Assembly: GCA_907163225.1 (NCBI GenBank)
Contig: OU015322.1
Span: 2,333,001 to 2,397,000 of the forward strand
Source: an uncultured Rhodocyclaceae bacterium
GTDB taxonomy: Bacteria; Pseudomonadota; Gammaproteobacteria; Burkholderiales; Rhodocyclaceae
Length of the DNA stretch: 64,000 bases
Direction of reading: 5' to 3'
Positions 48,778-56,975 of this stretch are shown piece after piece (the stretch's first letter is position 1; every line of letters begins with the position of its first letter). The position numbers and the translations under genes were made by a program. The notes under the pieces were generated by a model. The model was given only the letters and a program-made list of their open reading frames with translations, was not told the DNA's origin and did not search any database.

Positions 48778-49620
48778 ATGGTTTTTATATTTCGCATCCT
48801 TTCGCTATTCCCATTGAGCATTCTGCACCACTTGGGTGCCGGACTTGGTCGCCTGACCTATTGGCTGTCGCCGACTTATCGTCGTCATCTGCAGGAAAAT
48901 CTTGCCCAAGCTGGCTTGGCGCCTGAGTTGCGTGGCCGCGTTGCGGCTGAAACCGGCAAACAGATGCTGGAGCTGGCAAGGATCTGGATGCGCCCGCTGG
49001 AAGAGGCGGTTCCGCTGGTGGCTGAAGTGGTTGGCTGGGCGCATGTCGAGGCCGCACAACGCGCTGGTAAGGGTATCGTTTTTTTGACGCCGCATCTTGG
49101 CTGTTTCGAAATTACGGCACAGTACCTCTCATCTTTCGGCGATATCACTGTGCTGTATCGAGCCCCCAAGTCCGAAGTGGCGCAGGAGTTGATCCTGACT
49201 GGCCGCAAGCGGGCGCAATTGCATCTGGCGCCGGCCGATTTGTCCGGTGTGCGGGCACTGATCAAGGCGTTGAAAAAGGGGCAAATGGTCGGCATGTTGC
49301 CGGATCAGGCACCAAAGACCGGCGAAGGTGCCTGGCTCAAGTTTTTCGGGCGCTATGCCTACACCATGACGTTGGCGGCGCGGCTGACCGAAACCGGCGC
49401 GGCATCCCTGCTGACCTGGGGGGAGCGCCTGCCTGACGGGCGGGGCTATCGTGTGCATTTTCAGCCGCCACAGCGTCCTCTGGAAGGTTCCACGGTCGAC
49501 CGGGCGCAGCAGATAAATTCCGAAATCGAAGCGCTGATTCGCCAATGTCCAACCCAGTACCTGTGGGGCTATAACCGATACAAGCGACCTGCTGGAGCCG
49601 AGCCGCCGCCGGCCGAATGA
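48778..49620 (+). CDS. lpxL: Lipid A biosynthesis acyltransferase (LpxL/HtrB family), first copy
   Basis: This 280-residue membrane-anchored acyltransferase has an N-terminal hydrophobic segment. The HX4E catalytic motif sits in LTPHLGCFE. VLYRAPKSEVAQELI, GMLPDQAPKTGEGAWLKFFGR and the C-terminal QYLWGYNRYKRP are family features. It adds a secondary acyl chain to lipid A. It faces metK and is followed 8 bases later by a paralogue, a common betaproteobacterial pair. Which of the two is LpxL or LpxM cannot be told. Confidence 0.9.
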   Translation: MVFIFRILSLFPLSILHHLGAGLGRLTYWLSPTYRRHLQENLAQAGLAPELRGRVAAETGKQMLELARIWMRPLEEAVPLVAEVVGWAHVEAAQRAGKGIVFLTPHLGCFEITAQYLSSFGDITVLYRAPKSEVAQELILTGRKRAQLHLAPADLSGVRALIKALKKGQMVGMLPDQAPKTGEGAWLKFFGRYAYTMTLAARLTETGAASLLTWGERLPDGRGYRVHFQPPQRPLEGSTVDRAQQINSEIEALIRQCPTQYLWGYNRYKRPAGAEPPPAE

Positions 49621-49627
49621 GTTACGG

Positions 49628-50503
49628 ATGAAGCGACTGTTGACTTACGTTCTCGTGGGTATTTTGTGGCTGTTGCACTGGCTGCCGCTGCCCGCACTAC
49701 GGGCGCTGGGCTGGGGGTTGGGGTGTTTGCTTTTCAGTCTGGGGCGAGAGCGGCGGAATGTGGCGTTGACCAATCTGCGCCTGTGCTTTCCGGAGAAGAG
49801 CGAGGCCGAGCGGGTGGATTTGGCGCGCCGACATTTCGTTGCATTTTCGCGCTCAGTGCTTGATCGCACCCTCGGCTGGTGGGCCTCGAAGGAACGTTTG
49901 CAGCGAATCATTCGCATCACCGGTGAAGAGCACCTGAGCGATCCTCAGGGGCGAGCGACAATCCTGCTTTCGCCGCATTTTGTCGGACTGGATGCGGGGG
50001 CGTCGCGAATCTCGATGTGCGTTGCAGGCTGCACTGTTTTCTCTAACCAGAAAAATCCGGTGCTCAACAAGGTGCTCTACGAAGGGCGGCGACGGTTTAA
50101 TCCGCCACTAATGCTTTCGCGTCAGGATGGCATGCGGAAAATCGTCAAGGCCTTGAAAGACGGATACCCGTTTTACTACCTGCCAGATATGGATTTCGGC
50201 CCCAAGGAGTCGATATTTTCACCATTTTTTGGCGTTCAGGCGGCAACGATACCCGCGCTGTCGCGGCTGGCTCGCCTGACGGGCGCTCGGGTCGTGCCCT
50301 GCATTACTCGGCAGGTAGCGGACGGTTATGATGTCGAAGTGATGCCGCCTTGGGAAAATTTCCCTGGCGCTAGCGTCGAGGCCGATACCGAATTCATGAA
50401 TAAATTTATTGAAAACCAGGTGCTGCAGATGCCGGAGCAGTATTTCTGGTTGCACAAGCGCTTCAAAACCCGGCCACCCGGAGAACAGAGGTTTTACAAA
50501 TGA
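49628..50503 (+). CDS. Lipid A biosynthesis acyltransferase (LpxL/HtrB family), second copy
   Basis: This 291-residue paralogue has an N-terminal helix (LLTYVLVGILWLLHWLPL), GRERRNVALTNLRLCFPE, an HX4D motif in LSPHFVGLD, PFYYLPDMDFGPKESIFSPFFG and a C-terminal EQYFWLHKRFKTRP. The Asp form of the motif differs from the HX4E of the first copy. The two proteins are clearly diverged, so they probably add different acyl chains. It overlaps the GNAT gene by 4 bases. Confidence 0.9.
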   Translation: MKRLLTYVLVGILWLLHWLPLPALRALGWGLGCLLFSLGRERRNVALTNLRLCFPEKSEAERVDLARRHFVAFSRSVLDRTLGWWASKERLQRIIRITGEEHLSDPQGRATILLSPHFVGLDAGASRISMCVAGCTVFSNQKNPVLNKVLYEGRRRFNPPLMLSRQDGMRKIVKALKDGYPFYYLPDMDFGPKESIFSPFFGVQAATIPALSRLARLTGARVVPCITRQVADGYDVEVMPPWENFPGASVEADTEFMNKFIENQVLQMPEQYFWLHKRFKTRPPGEQRFYK

Positions 50504-51003
50504 ACAGCCTGAATGTTGAAATTCGTCCCGTGACGCCGCCCGATGTGCCGGCTATCTCAAGCCTGGCCCGTGAAATCTGGCAGGCGTCATATCCCGGTAT
50601 CATCACCCAGGATCAAATTGATTTCATGCTTGAGCAGCGCTACGGCCACGAGCGTCTGTATGACGATCTTGAAGATTTGCACAAGTGGCTTGATCAGGCA
50701 TTTTTGGGCGACCGGCGGGTTGGCTTTGCCTTCAGTGAAATCTACAAGGGCGAATTCAAGCTGGACAAGCTCTATATTCATCCTGATGTGCAGCGTCAGG
50801 GCGTCGGCGGCCAGTTGATCGCCCACGTTGCCGCGCGGGCAAAGCGCGAGGGTTACGCTTGCGTCATTCTGGCGGTGAATAAGCGCAACGACAAAGCGAT
50901 CGGATCGTACAAAAAATACGGTTTTACGGTTCGTGAAGCCATTGTTGACGATATCGGCCATGGTTACGTGATGGACGATTTCGTCATGGAGAAAAAACTT
51001 TAA
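50500..51003 (+). CDS. GNAT family N-acetyltransferase
   Basis: This 167-residue acetyltransferase has the acetyl-CoA-binding loop DVQRQGVGGQLIAHVA, preceded by FKLDKLYIHP. VILAVNKRNDKAIGSYKKYGF follows, the strand and helix at the C-terminal part of the GNAT fold. It resembles family members that modify small molecules or protein N-termini; the substrate is unknown. The start overlaps the upstream acyltransferase stop (ATGA), suggesting co-expression. Confidence 0.88.
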   Translation: MNSLNVEIRPVTPPDVPAISSLAREIWQASYPGIITQDQIDFMLEQRYGHERLYDDLEDLHKWLDQAFLGDRRVGFAFSEIYKGEFKLDKLYIHPDVQRQGVGGQLIAHVAARAKREGYACVILAVNKRNDKAIGSYKKYGFTVREAIVDDIGHGYVMDDFVMEKKL

Positions 51004-51063
51004 GATTTTGATGCAACCCTATGTCTCTGCTATGCTTTTCATAATTATTCAGTGGGGCGGTGC

Positions 51064-51894
51064 GTGAAACTAAAATTCTCCAAAATGCACGGGCTGGGCA
51101 ACGATTTTGTGGTCCTAGACGGCATTCGCCAACAGGTCGCGCTGACGCCGGAACAGTTGTGTTATCTGGCCGATCGCCACTTTGGCGTAGGTTGCGACCA
51201 GATTTTGCTGGTCGAAAAGGCAAGCGAATCGGGCGTCGATTTTCGCTATCGTATTTTCAATGCGGATGGCGGCGAGGTGGAGCAGTGCGGCAATGGTGCG
51301 CGCTGTTTTGTGCGCTTTGTTCATGATCAAGGCCTGACTGACAAGCGCGAGATTCGTGTCGAGACGATGAAGGGGCTGATTTCGCCGCGTCTGGAAGGCG
51401 ACGGCAATATCACGGTCGACATGGGAATGCCCCGGTTTTTGCCAGCCGAAATCCCGTTTCTCGCTGACGACGATGTGATCGTCCATATGCTCGACGTCGC
51501 CGACGAAACGCTGGAAACGACAGTTGTTTCGATGGGTAATCCGCATGCCGTGCAAGTGGTTGATAGCGTCGATACGGCGCCGGTTGGCGAACGCGGCCCC
51601 TTGATCGAAAAGCATCCGCGCTTTCCGCAGCGGGTCAATGCCGGGTTCATGCAGATCGTTGATCGGCATGCCATCAAGCTGCGTGTCTACGAGCGCGGCG
51701 CCGGCGAGACGATGGCGTGTGGTACCGGCGCCTGCGCCGCAGTGATCGCCGGCATTCGCCGCGGCCTGCTTGATTCACCGGTGCGCGTGACGACGCGCGG
51801 CGGCGACCTCAACATTGCCTGGGGCGGGGCAGGCCGGCCGGTTTTGATGACCGGCCCGGCAGTAACGGTATTTACTGGAGAAATTGAATTATGA
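51064..51894 (+). CDS. dapF: Diaminopimelate epimerase
   Basis: This 276-residue enzyme converts LL- to meso-diaminopimelate for lysine and peptidoglycan. The two catalytic cysteines are in EQCGNGARC and [22 protein letters not shown] and VSMGNPHAV are family signatures. The GTG at 51064 with GGGGCGG upstream gives the usual N-terminus [10 protein letters not shown]; a GTG at 51052 is also in frame. It overlaps the DUF484 gene by 4 bases. lysA, at the right edge of the window, uses the product. Confidence 0.95.
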   Translation: MKLKFSKMHGLGNDFVVLDGIRQQVALTPEQLCYLADRHFGVGCDQILLVEKASESGVDFRYRIFNADGGEVEQCGNGARCFVRFVHDQGLTDKREIRVETMKGLISPRLEGDGNITVDMGMPRFLPAEIPFLADDDVIVHMLDVADETLETTVVSMGNPHAVQVVDSVDTAPVGERGPLIEKHPRFPQRVNAGFMQIVDRHAIKLRVYERGAGETMACGTGACAAVIAGIRRGLLDSPVRVTTRGGDLNIAWGGAGRPVLMTGPAVTVFTGEIEL

Positions 51895-52562
51895 GCGCCA
51901 TGTTCCCCGACGAAATCGCGGACTACCTGAAGAATAATCCAGGTTTTTTTGAGCAATACGCCGACTTGATGGCCCAGATTTTCGTGCCGCATCCGCATGG
52001 TGGCCACACGGTGTCACTGGCCGAGCGCCAGATGCTGACGCTGCGCGACAAGAACCGGGCGACCGAGAGCAAACTCGCCGAGTTGATTGCCTTCGGCGAG
52101 GAAAACGACCAGATCAGTGAGAAGGTGCATCGTTTGTCAGTCGCGCTGATCGCCGCCGAGACCTTCCAGGCGGTCATCCATCTGCTTAATTTTCATCTGC
52201 GCGATGATTTTTCCGTCCCGCACGTCACATTTCGCCTCTGGGACAAACCGGAGGGGGTCGAGGATTTGCCGGAATTCGCTGCGGTCAGCGAAGAGCTACA
52301 GGTTTTCGCCGAAACGCTGGCCCGGCCATATTGCGGGTCGACCGCTGGTTTCGGCACCAATTCGTGGTTCGGCGAGGCGGCCTCGCACATCCGCTCGCAG
52401 GCGCTGATCGCCCTGCGCAACGGCGGCGGCACCGTCGGCATGATCGCGCTGGGCAGCGAAGACGCGCAGCGTTTTTACGCCGACATGGGCACGCTCTACC
52501 TCGAGCGACTCGGCGAAATGGTCTCTGCGGCGCTGGCGAGAGTGACCAAGAGCGTACTGTGA
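51891..52562 (+). CDS. DUF484 family protein (GAF-like)
   Basis: This 223-residue protein has the family N-terminus [41 protein letters not shown] helical segment ([23 protein letters not shown]) follows, then a GAF-like domain to the end. DUF484 is nearly always encoded between dapF and xerC, as here. Its biochemical role is unknown. Both junctions overlap by 4 bases, so dapF, DUF484 and xerC are co-translated. Confidence 0.92.
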   Translation: MSAMFPDEIADYLKNNPGFFEQYADLMAQIFVPHPHGGHTVSLAERQMLTLRDKNRATESKLAELIAFGEENDQISEKVHRLSVALIAAETFQAVIHLLNFHLRDDFSVPHVTFRLWDKPEGVEDLPEFAAVSEELQVFAETLARPYCGSTAGFGTNSWFGEAASHIRSQALIALRNGGGTVGMIALGSEDAQRFYADMGTLYLERLGEMVSAALARVTKSVL

Positions 52563-53479
52563 CCACGGTGGCGGTGGTCAACGCGAGTTTGTCCGCCCAA
52601 CTGCTCGCCTATTTGGCCGAGCTGTCTGATCTGCGTCGGGTTTCCCCGCACACCGTCTCAAATTACCGGCGTGATCTGGAAAAGTTGCTGAAGGCAGCGG
52701 GGGATATCCCGCTCGCCGGCTTGCAGGTGCATCACATTCGTCGCTTTGTCGCCAACATGCACGGCCAGGGACTCTCCGGCCGCTCGCTGGCGCGCCTGTT
52801 GTCTGCCTGGCGCGGCTTCTTTGGCTGGCTGGGCGAACGCGGCCTGCTCAAAGCCAATCCATGCGATGGTATCAAGGCGCCAAAATCGCCACGTTTGCTA
52901 CCCAAGGCTTTGTCGGTCGATGAAACCGCGCGTTTGCTGCTGCCGCTCAGTGAAGATGATGCGATTCAGGCCGCCCGTGATTTGGCCATGTTCGAGCTTT
53001 TCTACTCCTCTGGGCTGCGCTTGGCCGAACTGGTCGCGCTCGATTGCGAAGCGCTCGACAGCATCGCCAACGAGGGGGAGCTGCGCGTACTTGGCAAACG
53101 GAGCAAGGCGCGCCTGGTTCCGGTCGGCAGCAAGGCGCGGGAGGCCATTGCCGCCTGGGCTGCGGTGCGGGACGGGCTGGCGAAGGCGGACGAGACGGCT
53201 TTGTTCGTTGGCCAGCGCGGCGCGCGCATCAGTCCGCGCATGGTCGAGTCGCGCCTGGCCCGGCGCGCCGTGTTGCTCGGCTTGCCGACCCACGTGCACC
53301 CGCACATGCTGCGTCACTCGTTTGCCTCGCACCTCCTGCAGTCTTCGGGCGACCTGCGCGCCGTGCAGGAAATGCTCGGCCACGCCAGCATTGCCTCGAC
53401 GCAGGTCTACACGCACCTGGACTTTCAGCACCTGGCCAAGGTTTACGATTCGGCGCATCCACGAGCCAAGGCGAAATAG
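52559..53479 (+). CDS. xerC: Tyrosine recombinase XerC
   Basis: This 306-residue recombinase resolves chromosome dimers with XerD. The N-terminal SAM-like DNA-binding domain is HTVSNYRRDLEKLLKAAGD. Catalytic residues are visible: Arg in SSGLRLAEL, Lys in LGKRSKARLVP, HxxR in HMLRHSFASHLL, His in MLGHASIAST and the nucleophile Tyr in VYTHLDF. The GTG at 52559 overlaps the DUF484 stop (GTGA). Confidence 0.94.
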   Translation: MTTVAVVNASLSAQLLAYLAELSDLRRVSPHTVSNYRRDLEKLLKAAGDIPLAGLQVHHIRRFVANMHGQGLSGRSLARLLSAWRGFFGWLGERGLLKANPCDGIKAPKSPRLLPKALSVDETARLLLPLSEDDAIQAARDLAMFELFYSSGLRLAELVALDCEALDSIANEGELRVLGKRSKARLVPVGSKAREAIAAWAAVRDGLAKADETALFVGQRGARISPRMVESRLARRAVLLGLPTHVHPHMLRHSFASHLLQSSGDLRAVQEMLGHASIASTQVYTHLDFQHLAKVYDSAHPRAKAK

Positions 53480-53569
53480 CAGCAGCTTCCCGCCACCGGG
53501 CTTGTTGATGAGGCATCTGCTCAGAAATAGCGCCAAATTGCTGGCGTCCAGCGGTGCATTCCATCCTGG

Positions 53570-53602
53570 TGCGGTCAACCGGAAAAATCGGCTAAAAATC
53601 AA
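53570..53602 (+). repeat. Interspersed 32-bp repeat, intergenic copy after xerC
   Basis: TGCGGTCAACCGGAAAAAT followed by CGGCTAAAAATCAAGG lies in the xerC to 52-residue-protein gap, 75 bases before the next start. The rest of 53480-53676 shows no gene; a promoter for the small gene should lie here. Confidence 0.8.
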
Positions 53603-53676
53603 GGCTTCGTTGACGATTCACTGTCGGGGCGCTATCCTCTGCGGTTTCGCAAATTCGCTGGATTCAAGGAGTTTTC

Positions 53677-53835
53677 ATGGCCGCCACCATCAACCGTACC
53701 CGTCGTTCCTCCCTGGAGCGCCGCTGCGTTTCCAAGTCTACCAAGCGCCTGTTCAAGGGCATGGGCAAGACCATGTTCAAGGTCATGTACGGCGCCGAGT
53801 GCCACAAGCGCAACCGCAAGGCGCTGGGCGCATAA
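53677..53835 (+). CDS. Unrecognised 52-residue basic protein
   Basis: The ATG at 53677 has a strong AAGGAG ribosome-binding site 5 bases upstream, and a clear terminator follows the stop. The protein is very basic, with about 16 Lys/Arg against 2 Glu. It has RTRRSSLERR at the start, KSTKRLFKGMGKTMFKVMYG in the middle and CHKRNRKALGA at the end, plus two cysteines. Codons are the GC-rich kind preferred by highly expressed genes. It resembles a small ribosome-associated or nucleic-acid-binding protein, but it is not bS20, bS21 or bL34, and I do not recognise the family. Confidence 0.75.
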   Translation: MAATINRTRRSSLERRCVSKSTKRLFKGMGKTMFKVMYGAECHKRNRKALGA

Positions 53836-53852
53836 GTTTTACGGAATTCGTG

Positions 53853-53892
53853 AGCCCCGGTTGCCGCAAGGTGACCGGGGCTTCTTGCTTTT
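53853..53892 (+). terminator. Terminator after the 52-residue basic protein
   Basis: AGCCCCGG and CCGGGGCT make an 8-bp G/C-rich stem, followed by TTCTTGCTTTTT. It starts 17 bases after the stop of the small gene and lies before rlmI. Confidence 0.88.
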
Positions 53893-53929
53893 TGGGTTCT
53901 GCGTTTGATCTTTACGTGATCGGAAAAAC

Positions 53930-55120
53930 ATGGCTCAGCTGATTCTGCTGCCGGGCAAGGAACGTTCTGCCTTCAAGCATCATCCGTGGTTGTTCGCCGG
54001 TTCGGTTGGCCGTCTTGAGGGTCGAGCGCGGCCGGGCGACACGGTCGAGGTGCTGGCCGACAACCTGCGTCCGCTCGGACGGGCGGCCTACAGCCCGAAG
54101 TCGCAGATTCGTGCGCGTTTCTGGACCTTCGATGCCGAAGAGTCGGTCGATGACGCCTTCTTCAAGCGCCGCATCGCTGCCGCCGTGGCGCTGCGTCAGG
54201 CGCTGCCGGAACTGCGCGGCCAGCAGGGCCTGCGCCTGATTCATGCCGAATCCGACGGTCTGCCCGGCGTCATTGCCGACCAGTATGGCGATACGGTGGT
54301 TGTCCAGCTGACCTCGGCCGGGGCCGACAAGTGGCGTAACGCCATCGTCGCCGGGCTGGTCAAGGCGACTGGCTGCGCCCGGGTTTATGAACGTTCCGAT
54401 TCCGATGTGCGCGGCCTCGAAGGGCTGGGCCCGACGACCGGCTGGCTGCATGGCGAGCCGCCGACGACGCCCCTGAGCATTGACGAAAACGGTGTCCGGC
54501 TGGCCATCGACATCGCTGGCGGCCACAAGACCGGTTTTTATCTCGACCAGCGCGAGAACCGTGCTCTGCTCGGCCAGTTGTCGGCCGGCAAGGACGTACT
54601 GAACTGTTTCTGCTACACCGGCGGCTTTTCGTTGCAGGCGCTAGCGGGCGGTGCAACGAGCGTGTTGTCCATCGACTCTTCCGGCCCGGCGCTGGCGCAG
54701 GCGCAGGCCAATCTGGCACTGAACCCGCAATTGCCGGTCGATCGGGCGCAATGGCAGGAAGCTGACGTCTTCCAGGCGCTGCGCGATTTCCGCAAGGCCG
54801 GGAAGATGTTCGACGTGATCGTGCTTGATCCGCCCAAGTTCGCACCCTCGGCGGCGCATGCCGAGCGGGCGGCAAAGGCGTACCGGGACATCAACATTCT
54901 CGGCTTCCGGCTGCTCAAGCCGGGCGGTTTTTTGATGACGTATTCTTGTTCCGGCGGGGTCGGGCTGGAGTTGTTCCAGAAAATCATTGCCGACTCGGCG
55001 CTGGATGCCGGGCGCCAGGCGCGCATCGTGCGCCGCTTGTCGGGGGCGGCGGATCATCCGGTGGCGCTCAATTTCCCGGAGGGCGAGTACCTCAAGGGCT
55101 TGCTGCTCCAGGCCGATTGA
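53930..55120 (+). CDS. rlmI: 23S rRNA (cytosine-1962-C5) methyltransferase RlmI
   Basis: This 396-residue protein has an N-terminal PUA-like domain (LPGKERSAFKHHPWLFAGSVG) and a class I methyltransferase. GHKTGFYLDQRENRALLGQL, VLNCFCYTGGFSLQALAGGA (motif I), DVIVLDPPKFAPS (motif IV) and LMTYSCSGGVG with the catalytic Cys are visible. This is the RlmI/RlmK-like architecture. It is separated from the small basic gene by a terminator, so it has its own promoter. Confidence 0.93.
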   Translation: MAQLILLPGKERSAFKHHPWLFAGSVGRLEGRARPGDTVEVLADNLRPLGRAAYSPKSQIRARFWTFDAEESVDDAFFKRRIAAAVALRQALPELRGQQGLRLIHAESDGLPGVIADQYGDTVVVQLTSAGADKWRNAIVAGLVKATGCARVYERSDSDVRGLEGLGPTTGWLHGEPPTTPLSIDENGVRLAIDIAGGHKTGFYLDQRENRALLGQLSAGKDVLNCFCYTGGFSLQALAGGATSVLSIDSSGPALAQAQANLALNPQLPVDRAQWQEADVFQALRDFRKAGKMFDVIVLDPPKFAPSAAHAERAAKAYRDINILGFRLLKPGGFLMTYSCSGGVGLELFQKIIADSALDAGRQARIVRRLSGAADHPVALNFPEGEYLKGLLLQAD

Positions 55121-55163
55121 GTCCCGCCATCCCAACGTACTGCTGTACTGATACACTGATCTG

Positions 55164-55439
55164 ATGTTGCGCCATCTCCTTCTCGTCATCGTGCTCTTCT
55201 TCGCCCAGCTGGCGGTGGGGGCGCACGCGGTCGAGCATGCGGCGGGCAACGAGGATGGCCTGCCGACCCACGCCTGCCAGCTCTGTCTGGCGGCGCATGA
55301 TCTCGGTGCGGCGCTGCCATCGCTGGCGGCCTTGCCGCCCGTGCTGGCCGTTCAAGTGGTTCCCGAATCCTTTTCGGCACACGACCGTTGCGCCTTCCCG
55401 GCGCCGGTTGCCACCCAGCGCGGCCCGCCCCGCTTCTGA
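55164..55439 (+). CDS. Small exported Cys/His protein (DUF2946-like), metal locus
   Basis: This 91-residue protein has a signal peptide (LLLVIVLFFAQLAVGAHA) followed by VEHAAGNEDGLPTHACQLCLAAHDLG, a CxxC pair with several histidines. Such proteins often precede metal-transport genes and fit the loose DUF2946 group. Here it precedes a porin and a zinc-type ABC transporter, so metal binding is plausible. The start is an ATG 21 bases after a repeated TACTG-containing stretch. Function is otherwise unknown. Confidence 0.65.
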   Translation: MLRHLLLVIVLFFAQLAVGAHAVEHAAGNEDGLPTHACQLCLAAHDLGAALPSLAALPPVLAVQVVPESFSAHDRCAFPAPVATQRGPPRF

Positions 55440-55440
55440 A

Positions 55441-55470
55441 ATTGCCCGTTTTTTCCGGTTGACCGTGGGA
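55441..55470 (-). repeat. Interspersed 32-bp repeat, intergenic copy before the porin
   Basis: The plus strand reads TTGCCCGTTTTTTCCGG followed by TTGACCGTGGGA. It starts 1 base after a stop codon. Its arrangement closely matches the copy at 63428, which also begins right after a stop. Confidence 0.85.
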
Positions 55471-55514
55471 TTCCCTGCGGGCTGCCGGTTTTCCCGCATT
55501 TTCAGGAGTATTCC

Positions 55515-56966
55515 ATGCAAAAATCATTTGCCATGGCGGCCTTGCTGGCCGCCTCGTGCGGCGCCAACGCCGCTTCCGATGCCGATCTCGCCGCCATTCG
55601 CGCCCAGATTGACGACATGAAAAAGACCTACGAGCAGCGTATCGCCACGCTCGAACAGAAGCTGGTGCAGGCCGAAACGCAAGCCAAGACTGCGCCGGCA
55701 CCGGCGGCACCGGCGGCACCGGCGGCACCGGCGGCACCGGCGGCACCGACCGCCGACAGTCGTCCGGTCGCTGCCGCCGCGACGGGCGCCAGCGGCTTCA
55801 ACCCCGAGGTATCGCTGATCCTTCAGGGCCAGTACAAGAACATGAAGGATGTCGCCGAGCGTGGCATCACCGGCTTCGTGTCGGCGGGCGGGCACGATCA
55901 CGCGGCTGGCGCCATCGAAGGCATCAGCAAGCGCGGCTTCTCGGTCGAACACACCGAGCTGGTGCTGGCCGCCAACGTCGATCCCTACTGGCGCGGCCAA
56001 GCAATCCTGGCGCTGGCCGACGGTGAGGTTGAGGTCGAGGAAGCCTGGTTCCAGTCGCTCGCCATCGGCCACGGCGTCGGCCTCAAGGGCGGTCGAATGC
56101 GCTCGGGCATCGGCTATCTGAACGAGCAGCACCCGCACAAGTGGGATTTTGCCGATGCGCCGCTGATGTACCGGGCCATGTTCGGCGAGCACGCCAGCTA
56201 TGCGCAGGATGGCCTGCAGCTCAAATGGCTGGCGCCGACGCCGGTTTTCCTCGAGTTCGGGGCTGAAGTTGGCCGTGGCGCCAGCTTTCCGGGTACGGAT
56301 CGCAACCGGAACGGCGCGGGTGCGGCGGCCGTGTTTGCCCACATTGGCGGCGATGTGGGCGTATCCAACGAATGGCGAGCCGGGTTGTCGTATTTGAAAA
56401 CGAAGGCCAGCGCGCGGGGAGCGCATTTTGAGGACATCAACGGTGCCGAGGCGCTCGGTTCGTTTACGGGTGATTCGGCGACCTGGCTGGCCGATTTTGT
56501 CTGGAAGTGGTCGCCGAACGGCAACCCGAAATACCGGAACTTCAAGTTCCAGACCGAGTATTTCAGCCGCCGGGAAAAGGGTGACCTGACTTGCTCCGAT
56601 GACGAAGCACTCGGTAATGCCTGCGACCCGCTGGCCGATGGCAGCAGTGTGAGCAGTCACTACAAAACCCGCCAGTCGGGCTGGTACGCCCAGGGTGTTT
56701 TCCAGTTCACGCCGCAATGGCGCGCCGGCCTGCGTTACGAGCAACTCGACAGCGGGACGCGTGATTTCGGCGTCAACGCGGCCAATCTGGTGGTCGACAG
56801 CTACCGGCCGAAGAAGGCCTCGGTCATGGTCGATTACAGCTGGAGCGAATTCTCCCGCGTTCGCTTGCAGGTCGCCCAGGACAAGTCGATGCAGGGCATC
56901 ACCGACAACCAGCTGACGCTGCAGTACGTCATGAGCCTGGGCGCCCACGGCGCGCACAAATTCTAG
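55515..56966 (+). CDS. Outer-membrane porin-like protein of the metal-uptake locus
   Basis: This 483-residue protein has a signal peptide (FAMAALLAASCGANA), a coiled-coil (DADLAAIRAQIDDMKKTYEQ to about residue 55), and an Ala-Pro linker made of 9-bp tandem repeats. A long beta-rich region with alternating aromatic residues runs to the end (LQYVMSLGAHGAHKF). HDH, EQHPHKW and the terminal histidines may bind metal. The coiled-coil plus barrel suggests a trimeric porin. The ABC uptake genes follow within 10 bases, which points to zinc or manganese import. Confidence 0.75.
   Translation: MQKSFAMAALLAASCGANAASDADLAAIRAQIDDMKKTYEQRIATLEQKLVQAETQAKTAPAPAAPAAPAAPAAPAAPTADSRPVAAAATGASGFNPEVSLILQGQYKNMKDVAERGITGFVSAGGHDHAAGAIEGISKRGFSVEHTELVLAANVDPYWRGQAILALADGEVEVEEAWFQSLAIGHGVGLKGGRMRSGIGYLNEQHPHKWDFADAPLMYRAMFGEHASYAQDGLQLKWLAPTPVFLEFGAEVGRGASFPGTDRNRNGAGAAAVFAHIGGDVGVSNEWRAGLSYLKTKASARGAHFEDINGAEALGSFTGDSATWLADFVWKWSPNGNPKYRNFKFQTEYFSRREKGDLTCSDDEALGNACDPLADGSSVSSHYKTRQSGWYAQGVFQFTPQWRAGLRYEQLDSGTRDFGVNAANLVVDSYRPKKASVMVDYSWSEFSRVRLQVAQDKSMQGITDNQLTLQYVMSLGAHGAHKF
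55695..55748 (+). repeat. In-frame 9-bp tandem repeat (Ala-Pro linker)
   Basis: Five full copies of CCGGCGGCA plus partial units encode Ala-Ala-Pro steps between the coiled-coil and the barrel of the porin. The unit is a multiple of 3, so slippage would change linker length without breaking the frame. Confidence 0.9.
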
Positions 56967-56975
56967 GGGCCGGCG

